64,000 bases of DNA from VRUE01 sp963725085 (lineage in GTDB: Bacteria > Actinomycetota > Thermoleophilia > Solirubrobacterales > 70-9): positions 930,001 through 994,000 of the forward strand of contig CAVRXM010000005.1 in NCBI GenBank assembly GCA_963725085.1, given 5' to 3'. Below are positions 42,724-51,926 of this stretch, piece after piece. Position 1 is the stretch's first letter; each line of letters starts with the position of its first letter. A model generated the notes under the pieces. It had not been told where the DNA came from. It searched no databases and saw only the letters and a program-made list of their open reading frames with translations. Both the position numbers and the translations under genes were made by a program.

Positions 42724-43689
42724 CTACCACCAGACGGTGGAGTCGAGGTTCTCGATCTCCTCGATCGGCTTGGTGTAGACGCCGGAGGAGAGGTACTTCC
42801 AGCCGTCGTCGGGAATCAGGAAGACGACGTTGCCGCCGTCGAGCTCGCCCGCGATCCGGACCGCGATCGCCGCGATGGCTCCCGAGGAGACGCCGGCAAA
42901 GATGCCTTCCTCGTCGAGGAGACGCCTCGTCCAGACGACCGCGTCGCGGTTGGAGACCATGATTTTGCGGTCGATCAGGGAGAGGTCGATTATCGGCGGG
43001 ATGAAGCCGTCGTCGAGCGAGCGAAGCCCATGCACCATCTCGCCCTGCATCGGCTCGGCGGCGACGATCAGCGTCTCCGGGTCGTGCTCCTTCAGCCGCC
43101 GGCCGTTCCCCATCAGGGTGCCGCCGGTGCCGAGGCCGCCGACGAACGCGGCGACGTCGTCGAGCTCTTCGAGGATCTCGACCGCGGTGCCCTCGTAGTG
43201 GGCGCGCGGGTTGGCCTCGTTGCCGTACTGGTAGGGCATGTAGTACTGGGGGTCGTCGGCCATCTCGAGCGCGACCTCGACCGCGCCGTTGGAGCCCTTG
43301 GCCCCCTCCGAGTAGACGATCTCCGCCCCGTACATCTCGAGCAGCTGGGTGCGCTCGGCGGTGACGTTGTCGGGCATCACGACCTTCAGCGGGTAGCCCT
43401 TGCGGCGGCAGATCATCGCCAGCGAGATGCCGGTGTTGCCGGAGGTCGGCTCGAGAATCGTCTTGCCAGGCTCGATCAGCCCCTCGGCCTCGGCCGTCTC
43501 GATCATCGAGCGGGCGATCCGGTCCTTGACCGAGCCGGTCGGGTTGCGGCCCTCGAGTTTCGCGAAGATCCGGACTCCGGGCTTGGGCGTGAGGCGCGGG
43601 AGCTCGACCAGTGGGGTGTTGCCGATCGACTCGACGATGTCGCTGTAGCGTCCCCCGCAGGGCCGGTTGAGTAGCTGGTTGCGCGCCAT
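42724..43689 (-). CDS. cysM: Cysteine synthase, CysM type (O-phosphoserine sulfhydrylase)
   Basis: 321 residues. PLP Lys55 lies in NPTGSVKDR, with LEPTSGNTGISLAM and GLGTGGTLMG. Features shared with mycobacterial CysM rather than CysK are a GNTPLVELPRL opening, the C-terminal GWKYLSSGVYT and a terminal tryptophan pair. CysM takes thiocarboxylated CysO as sulfur donor and O-phosphoserine as acceptor, giving a CysO-cysteine that Mec cleaves. All these genes lie within 5 kb. The promoter carries the palindrome at 43699. Confidence 0.93.
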   Translation of the reverse strand: MARNQLLNRPCGGRYSDIVESIGNTPLVELPRLTPKPGVRIFAKLEGRNPTGSVKDRIARSMIETAEAEGLIEPGKTILEPTSGNTGISLAMICRRKGYPLKVVMPDNVTAERTQLLEMYGAEIVYSEGAKGSNGAVEVALEMADDPQYYMPYQYGNEANPRAHYEGTAVEILEELDDVAAFVGGLGTGGTLMGNGRRLKEHDPETLIVAAEPMQGEMVHGLRSLDDGFIPPIIDLSLIDRKIMVSNRDAVVWTRRLLDEEGIFAGVSSGAIAAIAVRIAGELDGGNVVFLIPDDGWKYLSSGVYTKPIEEIENLDSTVWW

Positions 43690-43698
43690 CGAATCCCT

Positions 43699-43714
43699 TA
43701 CTTCAAAAAGTATA
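43699..43714 (-). promoter_or_regulatory. -10 element with palindromic operator in front of cysM
   Basis: The plus strand reads TACTTCAAAAAGTATAGC: an inverted repeat TACTT-4-AAGTA that overlaps TATACT on the minus strand (43709-43714). The leader to the cysM ATG is about 10-15 bases. There is no -35 hexamer, which suggests activation by a regulator. The same 18 bases, one base changed, precede moeZ at 47801. Confidence 0.65.
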
Positions 43715-43808
43715 GCCGTGGGTCGGAGATGCTCCGGACTGCCGAACGATCGCGGAAAGGGGTATTTTCGCCGCTTCCCGCCGAATCACCGAACGGAGGC
43801 AATCCCTG

Positions 43809-44636
43809 ATGGGCAGATCCCGGCTAACAGCATTGATCCTCGCGCTCGCGGTGTCCGCAATGACGTTTGTCGCTGCCGGATGCGGTGGCGGCGGCGGGAG
43901 CACCACCGGCGGAGAAGGCGGCGAAAAGCTGACGGTCGGCTCCGACGTCCCCTATCCGCCGTTCGAGGAATTCGGCGCGAGCAAGACCGAATTCAAGGGC
44001 TTCGACGTCGAACTGATGGAAGCGATCGGCGAAAAGATCGGCCGCGAAGTCGAATTCCAGGACACCTCCTTCCCCACGATCTTCCGCGACCTGGCTCAGG
44101 GCAAGTTCGAAATGGTCGCCTCGGCGACGACGATCACGCCTGAACGCGAGGAAACCGTCGACTTCACCAATCCCTACTACCTCCCGTCTGCGCAGTCGAT
44201 CCTGGTCACCAAAGGCACCACCGGGTTGAAAACGGAAAAGGACCTCGAAGGAAAGATCGTCGGCGTGCAGCAGGGCACAACGGGCGAGGAATACGTCGAA
44301 GAAGAAATCGACACGAAGGAACTCCGCACCTACCCGCAGGGTCCGGACACGATTCAGCCTCTGAAGGCGGGGATCCTCGACGCCGTCGTGATCGACCGGC
44401 CGGTCGCCGAAAAAGCGGTCGAACAGGATCCGGAACTGGAAATCTCCGGCGGGATCGAAACGGAAGAAGAATATGGATTCGTCGTCCAGCAGGGCGATGA
44501 CGAACTCCGCGAAGCACTGAACGAAGGGCTGGAAGAAGTCGTCGACAACGGCGAATACACGACGATCTACAAGAAGTGGTTCGGCAAGCCGCCGTCGCCG
44601 GAAATTTTCCGGGCGAAGCCGCACGAACCGACCTGA
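43809..44636 (+). CDS. Polar amino-acid ABC transporter, substrate-binding lipoprotein (SBP family 3)
   Basis: 275 residues. Lipoprotein signal: ALAVSAMTFVAAGC, with the lipobox cysteine followed by a glycine run. The binding domain has GSDVPYPPFEEFGASKTEFKG, FTNPYYLPSAQSILV and EYTTIYKKWFGKPP. GGAGG precedes ATG 43809. It feeds the permease and ATPase downstream. Context in a cysteine-synthesis locus suggests cystine or another polar amino acid as substrate (inference). Of its Glu codons, roughly 38 are GAA and about 3 GAG, opposite to the neighbours. Confidence 0.92.
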   Translation: MGRSRLTALILALAVSAMTFVAAGCGGGGGSTTGGEGGEKLTVGSDVPYPPFEEFGASKTEFKGFDVELMEAIGEKIGREVEFQDTSFPTIFRDLAQGKFEMVASATTITPEREETVDFTNPYYLPSAQSILVTKGTTGLKTEKDLEGKIVGVQQGTTGEEYVEEEIDTKELRTYPQGPDTIQPLKAGILDAVVIDRPVAEKAVEQDPELEISGGIETEEEYGFVVQQGDDELREALNEGLEEVVDNGEYTTIYKKWFGKPPSPEIFRAKPHEPT

Positions 44637-44670
44637 GCCGCCCGGCCGGAGGGCCGCATTCGGCACACTG

Positions 44671-44694
44671 GAGGGGCGCTGATCGGCGCCCCTC
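44671..44694 (+). terminator. Stem-loop between the binding-protein and permease genes
   Basis: GAGGGGCGC - TGATCG - GCGCCCCTC, nine perfect base pairs with no T-tract. In ABC operons a hairpin after the binding-protein gene often stabilises its RNA or attenuates the permease. That is the likely role here. Confidence 0.6.
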
Positions 44695-44738
44695 TCTACT
44701 GAGCAGGCTAGACGGGGTCCGGATTACAGAAGAACACG

Positions 44739-45486
44739 ATGCAACGAGATCATCAACCAGTACTTCGACCTCTCACAGATGTCGAAACACTTCGGCGAAG
44801 TTTTCAACGGGTTCGTCATCACCCTCGAACTCTCGGCCATCGCCGGCGCCCTCTCACTCCTGTGGGGCCTGCCCTCTCGCTGCTGCGTCAGCTCCCGGGC
44901 AGGGCGCTCGCCCCGGTCCGCTTCCTGACGATCTCCTACATCGACGTCTTCCGCGGTATCCCCCTGCTGATAATCATCCTGCTGATCTCAGGCAGCCTCC
45001 CGTTCCTCTCCTTCTTGCCCGGAAGTGATCCGCATCCCGCAATGGTTCGGCCGACCCGATCCGTTCTGGTACGGCGTGTTGGCGATCACCATCACCTACG
45101 GCGCCTACATGGCCGAGGTCTACCGGGCCGGGATCGAAGCGGTGCCCCAGGGTCAGATGGAGGCGGCCCGCTCGCTCGGCATGAGCCACCGCCAGGCGAT
45201 GCGCAACGTGATCGTGCCGCAGGCGGTGCGGAAGGTGTTCGCGCCGCTGCTCAACGACTTCATCGCGCTGATGAAGGACACGACCCTGGTCAGCGTGATC
45301 GCCCTCAATGAGGTGGCCCTGGTCGGCAGGGACATCCAGTCCAAGGCCTTCAACAGCTCCGCGCTGACGCTCGGCGCGATCATGTTCCTGATCGTCACCC
45401 TGCCCCTGGCGCGCCTGGTCGACAAGCTGATATCGCGCGAGCAGAGCCGCTTCAGCCGCGGTACGCCGCGGGTCGAGGCGCTGTAA
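44739..45486 (+). CDS. Polar amino-acid ABC transporter permease (frame breaks)
   Basis: About 250 residues over three frames. EIINQYFDLSQMSKHFGEVF opens the protein; an extra C just after the ATG (44739) may hide the natural MNEIINQ start. The frame shifts again near 44868 (after GALSLLWGL, continuing LSLLRQLPGRALAPVRFL) and near 45022 (to VIRIPQWFGRPDPFWYG). The HisM/GlnP consensus (EVYRAGIEAVPQGQMEAARSLGM) follows, then LNDFIALMKDTTLVSVIA. About five membrane helices. TAA 45484-45486 overlaps the ATPase ATG. Presumed sequencing errors. Confidence 0.85.
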
Positions 45487-46304
45487 TGGAGCCGATGGCA
45501 CTGAGCGCCGATGAGCAGACGGCCGTGGACGACGCCTCCGACGACGGATCGCTGCTGAGGTTGGAGGGCGTCCACAAACGCTTCGGCGACCTCGAGGTCC
45601 TGAGGGGCATCGACCTGGAGGTCGAGCGCGGAGAAGTCGTCTGCGTGATCGGGCCCAGCGGCTCGGGGAAGAGCACTCTGCTGCGCTGCATCAACCTGCT
45701 CGAGCCGCCCGAGGAGGGCGACATCTACCTGGAGGGGCGCACGATCTGCAAGGGACCGAAGGCACCCTCCGGTGAGGCGGGCTGGGAGCTCGACTTCGTC
45801 CGACAGCGCGTCGGGATCGTCTTCCAGCAGTTCAACCTCTTCCCCCACCGGACCGCGCTGCAGAACGTGACGATGGCGCCGGAAAAGGTGCTCGGGCGCT
45901 CGAAGGAGGAGGCACGGAGGAAGGCGGCCGACCTGCTCGAGCGGGTCGGCCTCGGCGACAAGCTCGACCAGTACCCGGAACGGCTTTCGGGGGGCCAGCA
46001 GCAGCGGGTCGCGATCGCCCGGGCGCTGGCGATGGACCCCCACCTGATGCTGTTCGACGAGGTGACCAGCGCGCTCGACCCGGAGTTGGTCAAGGAGGTG
46101 CTCGACGTGATGCGGGAGCTGGTCGGGGAGGGGATGACGATGATCGTCGTCACCCACGAGATGGGCTTCGCCCGCGACGTCGGCGACCGAGTCGTCTTCA
46201 TGGACGGTGGCGTGATCGTCGAGCAGGGTCCGCCTGCGCGTGTCCTCGACGAACCGCGCGAGGAGCGGACCAAGCGCTTCCTCGGGCTCGTGCTCGAACG
46301 CTGA
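45486..46304 (+). CDS. Polar amino-acid ABC transporter ATPase
   Basis: 272 residues. Walker A GPSGSGKST (~56), Q-loop at FQQFNLFPH, signature LSGGQQQRVAIARAL, Walker B LMLFDEVTSALDPE and switch His in VVTHEMGFARDVGDRVVF. A complete GlnQ/HisP-type nucleotide-binding subunit. It overlaps the permease stop by one base. It ends five bases from the convergent cysO. Confidence 0.96.
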   Translation: MEPMALSADEQTAVDDASDDGSLLRLEGVHKRFGDLEVLRGIDLEVERGEVVCVIGPSGSGKSTLLRCINLLEPPEEGDIYLEGRTICKGPKAPSGEAGWELDFVRQRVGIVFQQFNLFPHRTALQNVTMAPEKVLGRSKEEARRKAADLLERVGLGDKLDQYPERLSGGQQQRVAIARALAMDPHLMLFDEVTSALDPELVKEVLDVMRELVGEGMTMIVVTHEMGFARDVGDRVVFMDGGVIVEQGPPARVLDEPREERTKRFLGLVLER

Positions 46305-46309
46305 GGGCG

Positions 46310-46585
46310 CTAGCGCCCGCCGGCCATCGCCGGCAGGATCACGACCGTGTCGGCGTCGGCCACCGCGGTGTCGAGCCCGTCGAGCACCCGCACGTCCTCG
46401 TCGTTGAGGTAGACGTTGACGTAGCGGTTGAGATCGCCGTCGGGACCGAACAGCTGCTGCTCGGTCGCCGGGTGCTCCCCGGTCAGCGCCCGCAGGACCT
46501 CGCCGACGTTGGAGCCGGCCGCCTCGACCTCGGAGGCGCCGCCGGTGTGCTGCCTCAGGACAGGGGGAATCCTCACCGTCGCCAT
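46310..46585 (-). CDS. cysO: CysO/MoaD-like sulfur carrier protein, C-terminus GGR
   Basis: 91 residues from ATG 46585. Beta-grasp: MATVRIPPVLRQHTGGASEVEA, and NVYLNDEDVRVLDGLDTAVADADTVVILPAMAGGR at the end. The GG is thiocarboxylated by an E1-like enzyme (MoeZ, upstream). The extra Arg after GG must be removed before activation; Mec JAMM peptidases trim such tails in other systems. Mycobacterial CysO ends at GG itself. The gene follows the moeZ stop by 20 bases. Confidence 0.9.
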   Translation of the reverse strand: MATVRIPPVLRQHTGGASEVEAAGSNVGEVLRALTGEHPATEQQLFGPDGDLNRYVNVYLNDEDVRVLDGLDTAVADADTVVILPAMAGGR

Positions 46586-46605
46586 CGCTCGGGAACCTAC
46601 CGGGT

Positions 46606-47769
46606 TCAGCCGGCGCAGAAGAGCCTCGTAGTCGGGGAACTTCCCCAGCTCCGAGTCCGGGTATCTCGGGCGCGTTCTCACCGCAGATCGGGCACTCGGG
46701 GTCGCGGCGGACCTTGAGCTCGGTGAAGCGGGTGCCGAGCGCCTCGTAGAGGAGCAGGCGGCCGATCAGCGGCTCGCCGATCCCGAGCACCAGCTTGATC
46801 ACCTCGTTGGCCTGGAGCGTGCCCATCGTCCCCGCCATCACGCCGAGGACGCCGTTGGCGGAGCAGCTCGGCGCCAGCTCGGCCGGCGGCGGGGTCGGGT
46901 AGAGGCAGCGGTAGCACGGCCCCTCGAACGGGACGAAGGTCGAGATCTGGCCGTCGAAGCTGAGGATCGACGCCGAGACGACCGGCTTGCGCAGCCGCAC
47001 CGAGGCATCGTTGAGCAGGTAGCGGGTCGGGAAGTTGTCGGCGCCGTCGACGATCACGTCGTAGTCGCGGATCAGCTCGATGATGTTGCCGGCGTCGAGG
47101 CGGAGGTTGTGCTCGACGACGTCGACGTCCGGGTTCAGCGCCTCGATCGTCTTCCGCGCCGAGGAGGTCTTCGGCTCGCCGATCCGCTCGGTGTTGTGGA
47201 TCACCTGGCGCTGCAGGTTGGAGGCGTCGACGACGTCGTCGTCGACGAGGCCGATGGTGCCGATCCCGGCCGCGGCGAGGTAGAGCGCGGTCGGCGCGCC
47301 GAGGCCGCCGGCGCCGATCAGCAGCACCTTCGCGTTGAGCAGCTTGATCTGGCCGTCGACCCCGACCTCGGGAAGAAGCGTGTGGCGCGAGTAGCGGTCG
47401 CGCTGCTCGGGGGTCATCCCGGTCGCGGCGACGACCGGCAGCCCCTGCTCCTGCCAGGCGAGGATCCCGCCGGCCATCGAGGCGACGTCCTCGTAGCCCG
47501 AGCTCCTGCATCTGCTCGGCGGCCTTGAAGGAGCGGTTGCCGCTGCGGCAGTAGAGGATCGTGCGGGCCGACTTGTCGGGCGCGGCCTCGGCGATCTCGT
47601 CGCCGAGCAGCCCGGGCGGGACCAGCTTGCCGCCCTCGAGGTGGGCCTCCTGGTACTCGTGGGGCTCGCGGGTGTCGATCAGGACGACGTCGCCGCCCTC
47701 GATCTCCGCCGCCGCCTCGAACGGCTCGATCTCCTCGATCTGCTGTTTGGTCTGCGCGCTGGTGGCCAT
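46606..47769 (-). CDS. moeZ: MoeZ-like E1 sulfur activation protein, rhodanese then ThiF/MoeB (frame breaks)
   Basis: 388 codons. The N-terminal rhodanese domain has IDTREPHEYQEAHLEGG and active-site YCRSGNRS. Next, after a frame break near 47490, the ThiF domain: GAGGLGAPTALYLAAAGIG (ATP site), HNTERIGEPKT, CYRCLYPTPPPAE and CPICGENAP (zinc cysteines). Slips near 46665 and 46625 are needed to read PDSELGKFPDYEAFCAG and stop at 46606. Order of domains is reversed compared with mycobacterial MoeZ (ThiF first). Charges CysO with sulfur. Promoter at 47801. Confidence 0.88.
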
Positions 47770-47800
47770 ATCTTCAAATCCCCGAATCCGGATCGGCTTT

Positions 47801-47816
47801 TACTTCAATAAGTATA
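47801..47816 (-). promoter_or_regulatory. -10 element with palindromic operator in front of moeZ
   Basis: TACTTCAATAAGTATAGC: the same palindrome and TATACT -10 as in front of cysM, with one base changed. Inferred transcript start near 47804, leader ~35 bases. No -35 hexamer. A common regulator of moeZ-cysO and cysM-mec is likely. Confidence 0.65.
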
Positions 47817-47868
47817 GCGCCCAGAATCAACGCGCCCTGCGAGGCCGGAGCGAGGCGGCGGAATATTG

Positions 47869-48730
47869 TCAGCCGAGGCTGGGGCGCATCTGGCGCAGCC
47901 GCCGGACGCGCTCTTCGATCGGCGGGTGGGTCGAGAAGAGGCGCGAGAGGCCCCCGCCCGAGAACGGCTTGACGATGTAGAGCGGCTCGGCGGCCTGGTT
48001 GACCTGCATCGGCATCGCTTCCGCCCCCTGCTCGAGCCGCAGCAGCGCGCTCGCCAGCGACTCCGGGTTGCCGCAGATCTCGGCACCGCCGGCGTCGGCC
48101 GCGTACTCGCGCTGGCGCGAGATCGAGAGCTGGATGATCGAGGCCGCGATCGGCGCCAGCAGGACAAGCGCCAGCGAGGCGACGAGGCCGAGCGGCGAGT
48201 TGTCGTCGTTGCCGAACCAGAGCAGCATGTAGGCGATGTAGGTGATCGCGCCGCCGATCGCCGAGGCGACCGACTGGATCAGGATGTCGCGGTGCTGGAC
48301 GTGCGCGAGCTCGTGCGCGAGGACGCCGCGCAGCTCGTCCTCGGAGAGGAGTTTGGTGATCCCCTGCGTGACCGCGACCGCCGCGTGCTTCGGGTTGCGG
48401 CCCGGTCGCGAAGGCGTTCGGCTGTTCCTGGGGGATCAGGTAGAGGCGCGGCATCGGCAGGCCGGCGCGGGTCGTCAGTTCGCGGACGATCTGGTAGATC
48501 CGCGGCGCTTCGGACTCCTCGAGCGGCTTGGCGCCGCTCATTTTCAGCGCCAGTTTGTCGCTGAAGAAGTAGGAGCCGAGGTTGAGCAGGAGGCCGATGA
48601 AGAGGAAGGTGAGGGCCGTTTCCGGCCCGCCGATCAGGGCGCCGATCACGACCAGCAGGCCGGTGAGCGACGCCAGCAGGATCGTCGTGCGGATGGTCGC
48701 GCCGAAGGTGGACTGCTTGGTGGTGGTCAT
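47869..48730 (-). CDS. htpX: HtpX zinc metalloprotease (one frame break)
   Basis: ATG 48730 with ACAGGAGC upstream. N-terminal helices (TTILLASLTGLLVVIGALIGG, FLFIGLLLNLGSYFFSD) then KMSGAKPLEESEAPRIYQIV and QEQPNAFATG. Near 48403 the frame slips by one; the other frame then gives ITKLLSEDELRGVLAHELAHV with HExxH, then QLSISRQREYAADAGGAEIC with the Glu ligand, and ends THPPIEERVRRLRQM. HtpX degrades misfolded membrane proteins. The moeZ gene lies downstream in the same orientation, but separate promoters exist. Confidence 0.9.
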
Positions 48731-48890
48731 TCGGTCTGCTCCTGTTCGGTTGGGGCTGCCGAGAAGTATTGCCGCACCGGGCGGATTCGCACTATGGGTG
48801 GCAACCCCTATTCGCCGGCCCTGGGCCGCCCAGGCGAGATCGACGGCTCTACGCTTGCCCGATGCGACCTCGGAGCCTCCGCTGAGCACT

Positions 48891-49761
48891 GTGGCGATCG
48901 TCGGGCTCGCCGTCATCGCGGCGGGTCTGGCCGTGGGCCTGGTCGCCCAGCGGCGGCGCTTCGCGCCGCTCGAGGACCTGATCGAGGAGATGGAGAAGGT
49001 GGACCTGAGCCGGCCCGGGCCGGTGCTGCCGGCCTCGATCGACGGCATCGGCGAGACCGAGGAGGTCGAGCGCCTCGAGCTCGCCTTCCTGCGGATGATG
49101 AACCGGCTCGAGGCCGAGCGGCGGCGGGCTGGGTCCGCCGCCCTCCGCGCTCAGGAGGAGGAGCGGGCGCGGGTCGCGCGCGATCTCCACGACGAGGTCA
49201 ACCAGTCCCTGACCGGGCTGCTGCTGCGGCTCGAGGCCGTCCGCGAGGTGGCGCCGCCCGAGCTCGCCGCCGAGGTCGATGAGACGAAGGCGCTTGCCAA
49301 TCAGGCGATGCGCGAGCTGCTCGCCCTCGCCCGCCAGCTGCGACCGACCGCGCTCGACGACCTCGGCCTCACCGCGGCGATCGCGGGCCAGGTCGAGCAG
49401 CTCGCTCGCCCCGGGCTCGAGGCGGAGCTCGCAGACCGACGGAGACTTCTCCGACCTCGACCCCGATGTGCAGCTCGTCGTCTACCGGGTCGCCCAGGAG
49501 GCGCTGTCGAACGCGGCCCGCCACAGCGATGCCGACCGGATCGAGGTGACGCTGCGGCGCTCCGGCGCCGGAGTCGAGCTCGAGGTCGCCGACGACGGCC
49601 GCGGCTTCGCCTTCGAGCAGTCCGAGCGCGGCCTCGGCATCGGCGGCATGCGCGAGCGCGCCCTCCTGGTCGGCGCCGAGCTGACGATCGAGTCGCGCCC
49701 GGGCCAGGGCACGACGGTGCATCTGGAAGTGGAGCCGCCCCCCGGGAGGCGGCGCAAGTGA
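48891..49761 (+). CDS. NarL-family sensor histidine kinase (one frame break)
   Basis: About 290 residues. One membrane helix (IVGLAVIAAGLAVGLVAQ), a HAMP-like linker (RFAPLEDLIEEMEKVDLS), then HisKA_3: EEERARVARDLHDEVNQSL with the phosphorylated His. Near 49435 the frame slips by one; the HATPase then continues DLDPDVQLVVYRVAQEALSN, DDGRGF and GLGIGGMRERAL. No extracellular sensor domain. Start GTG 48891 is tentative; a tiny MRPRSLR upstream frame ends 6 bases before. Overlaps the response regulator (GTGA). Confidence 0.85.
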
Positions 49762-50387
49762 GAGTGCTGATCGCAGATGACCACGGGATCGTCCGCTCGG
49801 GGCTGCGGCTGCTGCTCGAGCGGCAGCCGGACATCGAGGTGGTCGGCGAGGCGGCCGACGGGGCCGAGGCGCGCGAATTGGCGATCCGCGAGCGGCCCGA
49901 CCTGGCGATCCTCGACGTGCGGATGCCGAAGCTGACCGGATTGCAGGCGACCCGCGAGATCCGCGAGCAGGCGCCCGAGGTCGCGGTCCTGATCCTCTCG
50001 ATGCACGACGACGAGCGCTACCTGTTCGAGGCGCTGAAGGCGGGCGCGTCGGGGTACGTCCTCAAGGCGCAGGCCGACACCGACCTGCTGGCCGCGATCC
50101 GGGCGGTCGAGCGCGATGAGCCATTCCTGACCCCCGAGGCGCAGCGATCGCTGATCAAGGACGTGCTCGAGCGCGGCTCGGCCGGCGAGGAGGAGCTGAC
50201 CCCGCGCGAGGAGGAGATCGTGAAGCTCGTCGCCGAGGCGAACACGACGAAGGAGATCGCCGGCATCCTCCATCTCTCGGAGAAGACGGTCGAGAACCAC
50301 CGGGCAAACGCGATGCGAAAGCTCGGAATGCGGGATCGGGTCGAGCTGGTCCGCTACGCGATCCGACGCGGCCTGATCGAGCCCTGA
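49758..50387 (+). CDS. NarL/LuxR-type response regulator
   Basis: 209 residues from GTG 49758. Receiver: MRVLIADDHGIVRSGL with the acidic pair Asp7-Asp8, phospho-acceptor Asp53 in LAILDVRMPK, and the conserved Lys after GYVL. C-terminal LuxR HTH: LTPREEEIVKLVAEANTTKEIAGIL-HLSEKTVENHRANAMRKLG. Partner of the preceding kinase. Targets are unknown; the next gene is an MFS exporter and could be one. Confidence 0.96.
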   Translation: MRVLIADDHGIVRSGLRLLLERQPDIEVVGEAADGAEARELAIRERPDLAILDVRMPKLTGLQATREIREQAPEVAVLILSMHDDERYLFEALKAGASGYVLKAQADTDLLAAIRAVERDEPFLTPEAQRSLIKDVLERGSAGEEELTPREEEIVKLVAEANTTKEIAGILHLSEKTVENHRANAMRKLGMRDRVELVRYAIRRGLIEP

Positions 50388-50430
50388 GCCGCCGGGGCCC
50401 GCGGTTTGCTTGACTGGGAGACCCAGTCCG

Positions 50431-51899
50431 ATGACGGCGGCCGACGGACAGTTCCAGGAGAAGCGTTGGTTGGCGCTGATCCTGCTCTGCTCCTCCCAGT
50501 TCGTCGTCGTGCTCGACGCCTCGATCGTGAACGTCGCCCTGCCCTCGATCGGACGGGCTCTCGACTTCTCCCAGGAAAACCTGCCCTGGGTCGTCAACGC
50601 CTACGTCCTCACCTTCGGCGGATTCCTCCTGCTCGGCGGCCGCACCGCCGACCTGCTCGGGCGCCGCCGGGTGTTCATGTCCGGCCTGCTGCTGGTCGGG
50701 CTCGCCTCGCTGCTCGCAGGGTTCGCCGCGACCGAGGGGCAGTTGATCGCGGCCCGCGCGGCGCAGGGCCTCGGCGCCGCGATCATCTCGCCGGCGGCGC
50801 TCTCGATCGTCACCACCACCTTCAGTGATGGCGCCGAGCGCAACAAGGCGCTGGGCGTCTGGGGCGCGGTGGCCGGCTCCGGCGGAGCCGCCGGGGTCCT
50901 CCTCGGCGGCGTCCTCACCGAAGGCCTCGGCTGGGAGTGGGTCCTCTGGGTCAACGTCCCGGTCAGCCTGGTTGCCTTCGCCTTCACCCCCAGCCTGATC
51001 GCCGAAAGCCGCGACGACGAGCGGACGCGCGCGTTCGACGTCGCCGGCGCCGTCACCGTCACCGCCGGGCTCTCGACCCTCGTCTACGCGCTGGTCGATG
51101 CCAACAGCGCCGGCTGGGGGTCGTTCCAGACGATCGGCCTGATCGCCCTCTCGCTGGCGCTGCTCTCGGCGTTCGTCGCGATCGAGCTGCGCTCGACCAA
51201 ACCACTGGTCCCGTTCTCGATCTTCCGGATCCGGACCCTGACCGGAGCCAACGTCGTCGGCCTCCTGGTCGGCGCCTCTCTGTTCTCGATGTTCTTCTTC
51301 ATCACCCTCTACATGCAGCAGGTGCTCGGATACAGCCCGATCCACGCCGGCCTCTCCTATCTGCCGCTGGCGCTGGTGATCATGGCCTCGGCCGGTGTCG
51401 CCTCCCAGCTCGTCACCAAACTCGGCTACAAGCCGGTCCTGGCGACGGGGATGCTCTTCATCGTCGCCGGCCTGCTCTGGTTCAGCCGCGTCTCCGTCGG
51501 CGGCGGCTTCACGACCGACATCCTCGGCCCGTCGCTGCTTGCCGCGGCCGGGCTCGGGTTCGCCTTCGTCACGACGACGATCGCCGCCGTGTCCGGCGTC
51601 CAGGAGCAGGAGGCCGGGCTCGCCAGCGGCCTGATCAACACCTCGCAGCAGATCGGCGGCGCCCTCGGTCTGGCGGTCCTCTCGGCGATCGCGATCACGC
51701 GGACCGACCACGTGCTGTCCAGTGGCGGGGTCAGCCAGGCCACCGGCCTCACCGAGGGGTTTCAGTCGGCGTTCCTCGGCGGCGCCCTGTTCGCGTTGGC
51801 GGGTTCGTCCTGACTCTGGTCCTGATCAGGACCAGCGACAGCCGGGCCCACGTCGAGCTCGGCCAGCGGGAGGCCGCCGAGGAGGGCGCGTCGGCATAA
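50431..51899 (+). CDS. DHA2-family (EmrB/QacA) MFS drug transporter (one frame break)
   Basis: About 489 residues with 14 membrane helices. Conserved N-terminal motif LDASIVNVALPSIGRALDFS with the TM1 Asp; motif A GRTADLLGRRRVF; motif C GSGGAAGVLLGGVLTEGLGW. Near 51800 the frame slips: the final helix (FALAG... FVLTLVLIRTSDSRAHVEL) and stop 51899 need a one-base change. Exports drugs or other small molecules. ATG 50431 with GGGAG about 11 bases upstream. Situated after a two-component pair that may control it. Confidence 0.88.
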
Positions 51900-51924
51900 C
51901 CGACCGCTCTTGTAGGATTTAGAC
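51900..51924 (+). promoter_or_regulatory. Promoter/operator box of the first suf unit
   Basis: CCGACCG-N5-GTAGGATTTAGAC immediately before the sufR ATG (51927). TAGGAT (51913-51918) fits a -10, so the sufR RNA would be leaderless. An almost identical box lies before the Rieske-sufB-sufD unit (57480). Both therefore probably bind the Rrf2 regulator SufR or use the same sigma factor. Confidence 0.7.
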
Positions 51925-51926
51925 AG

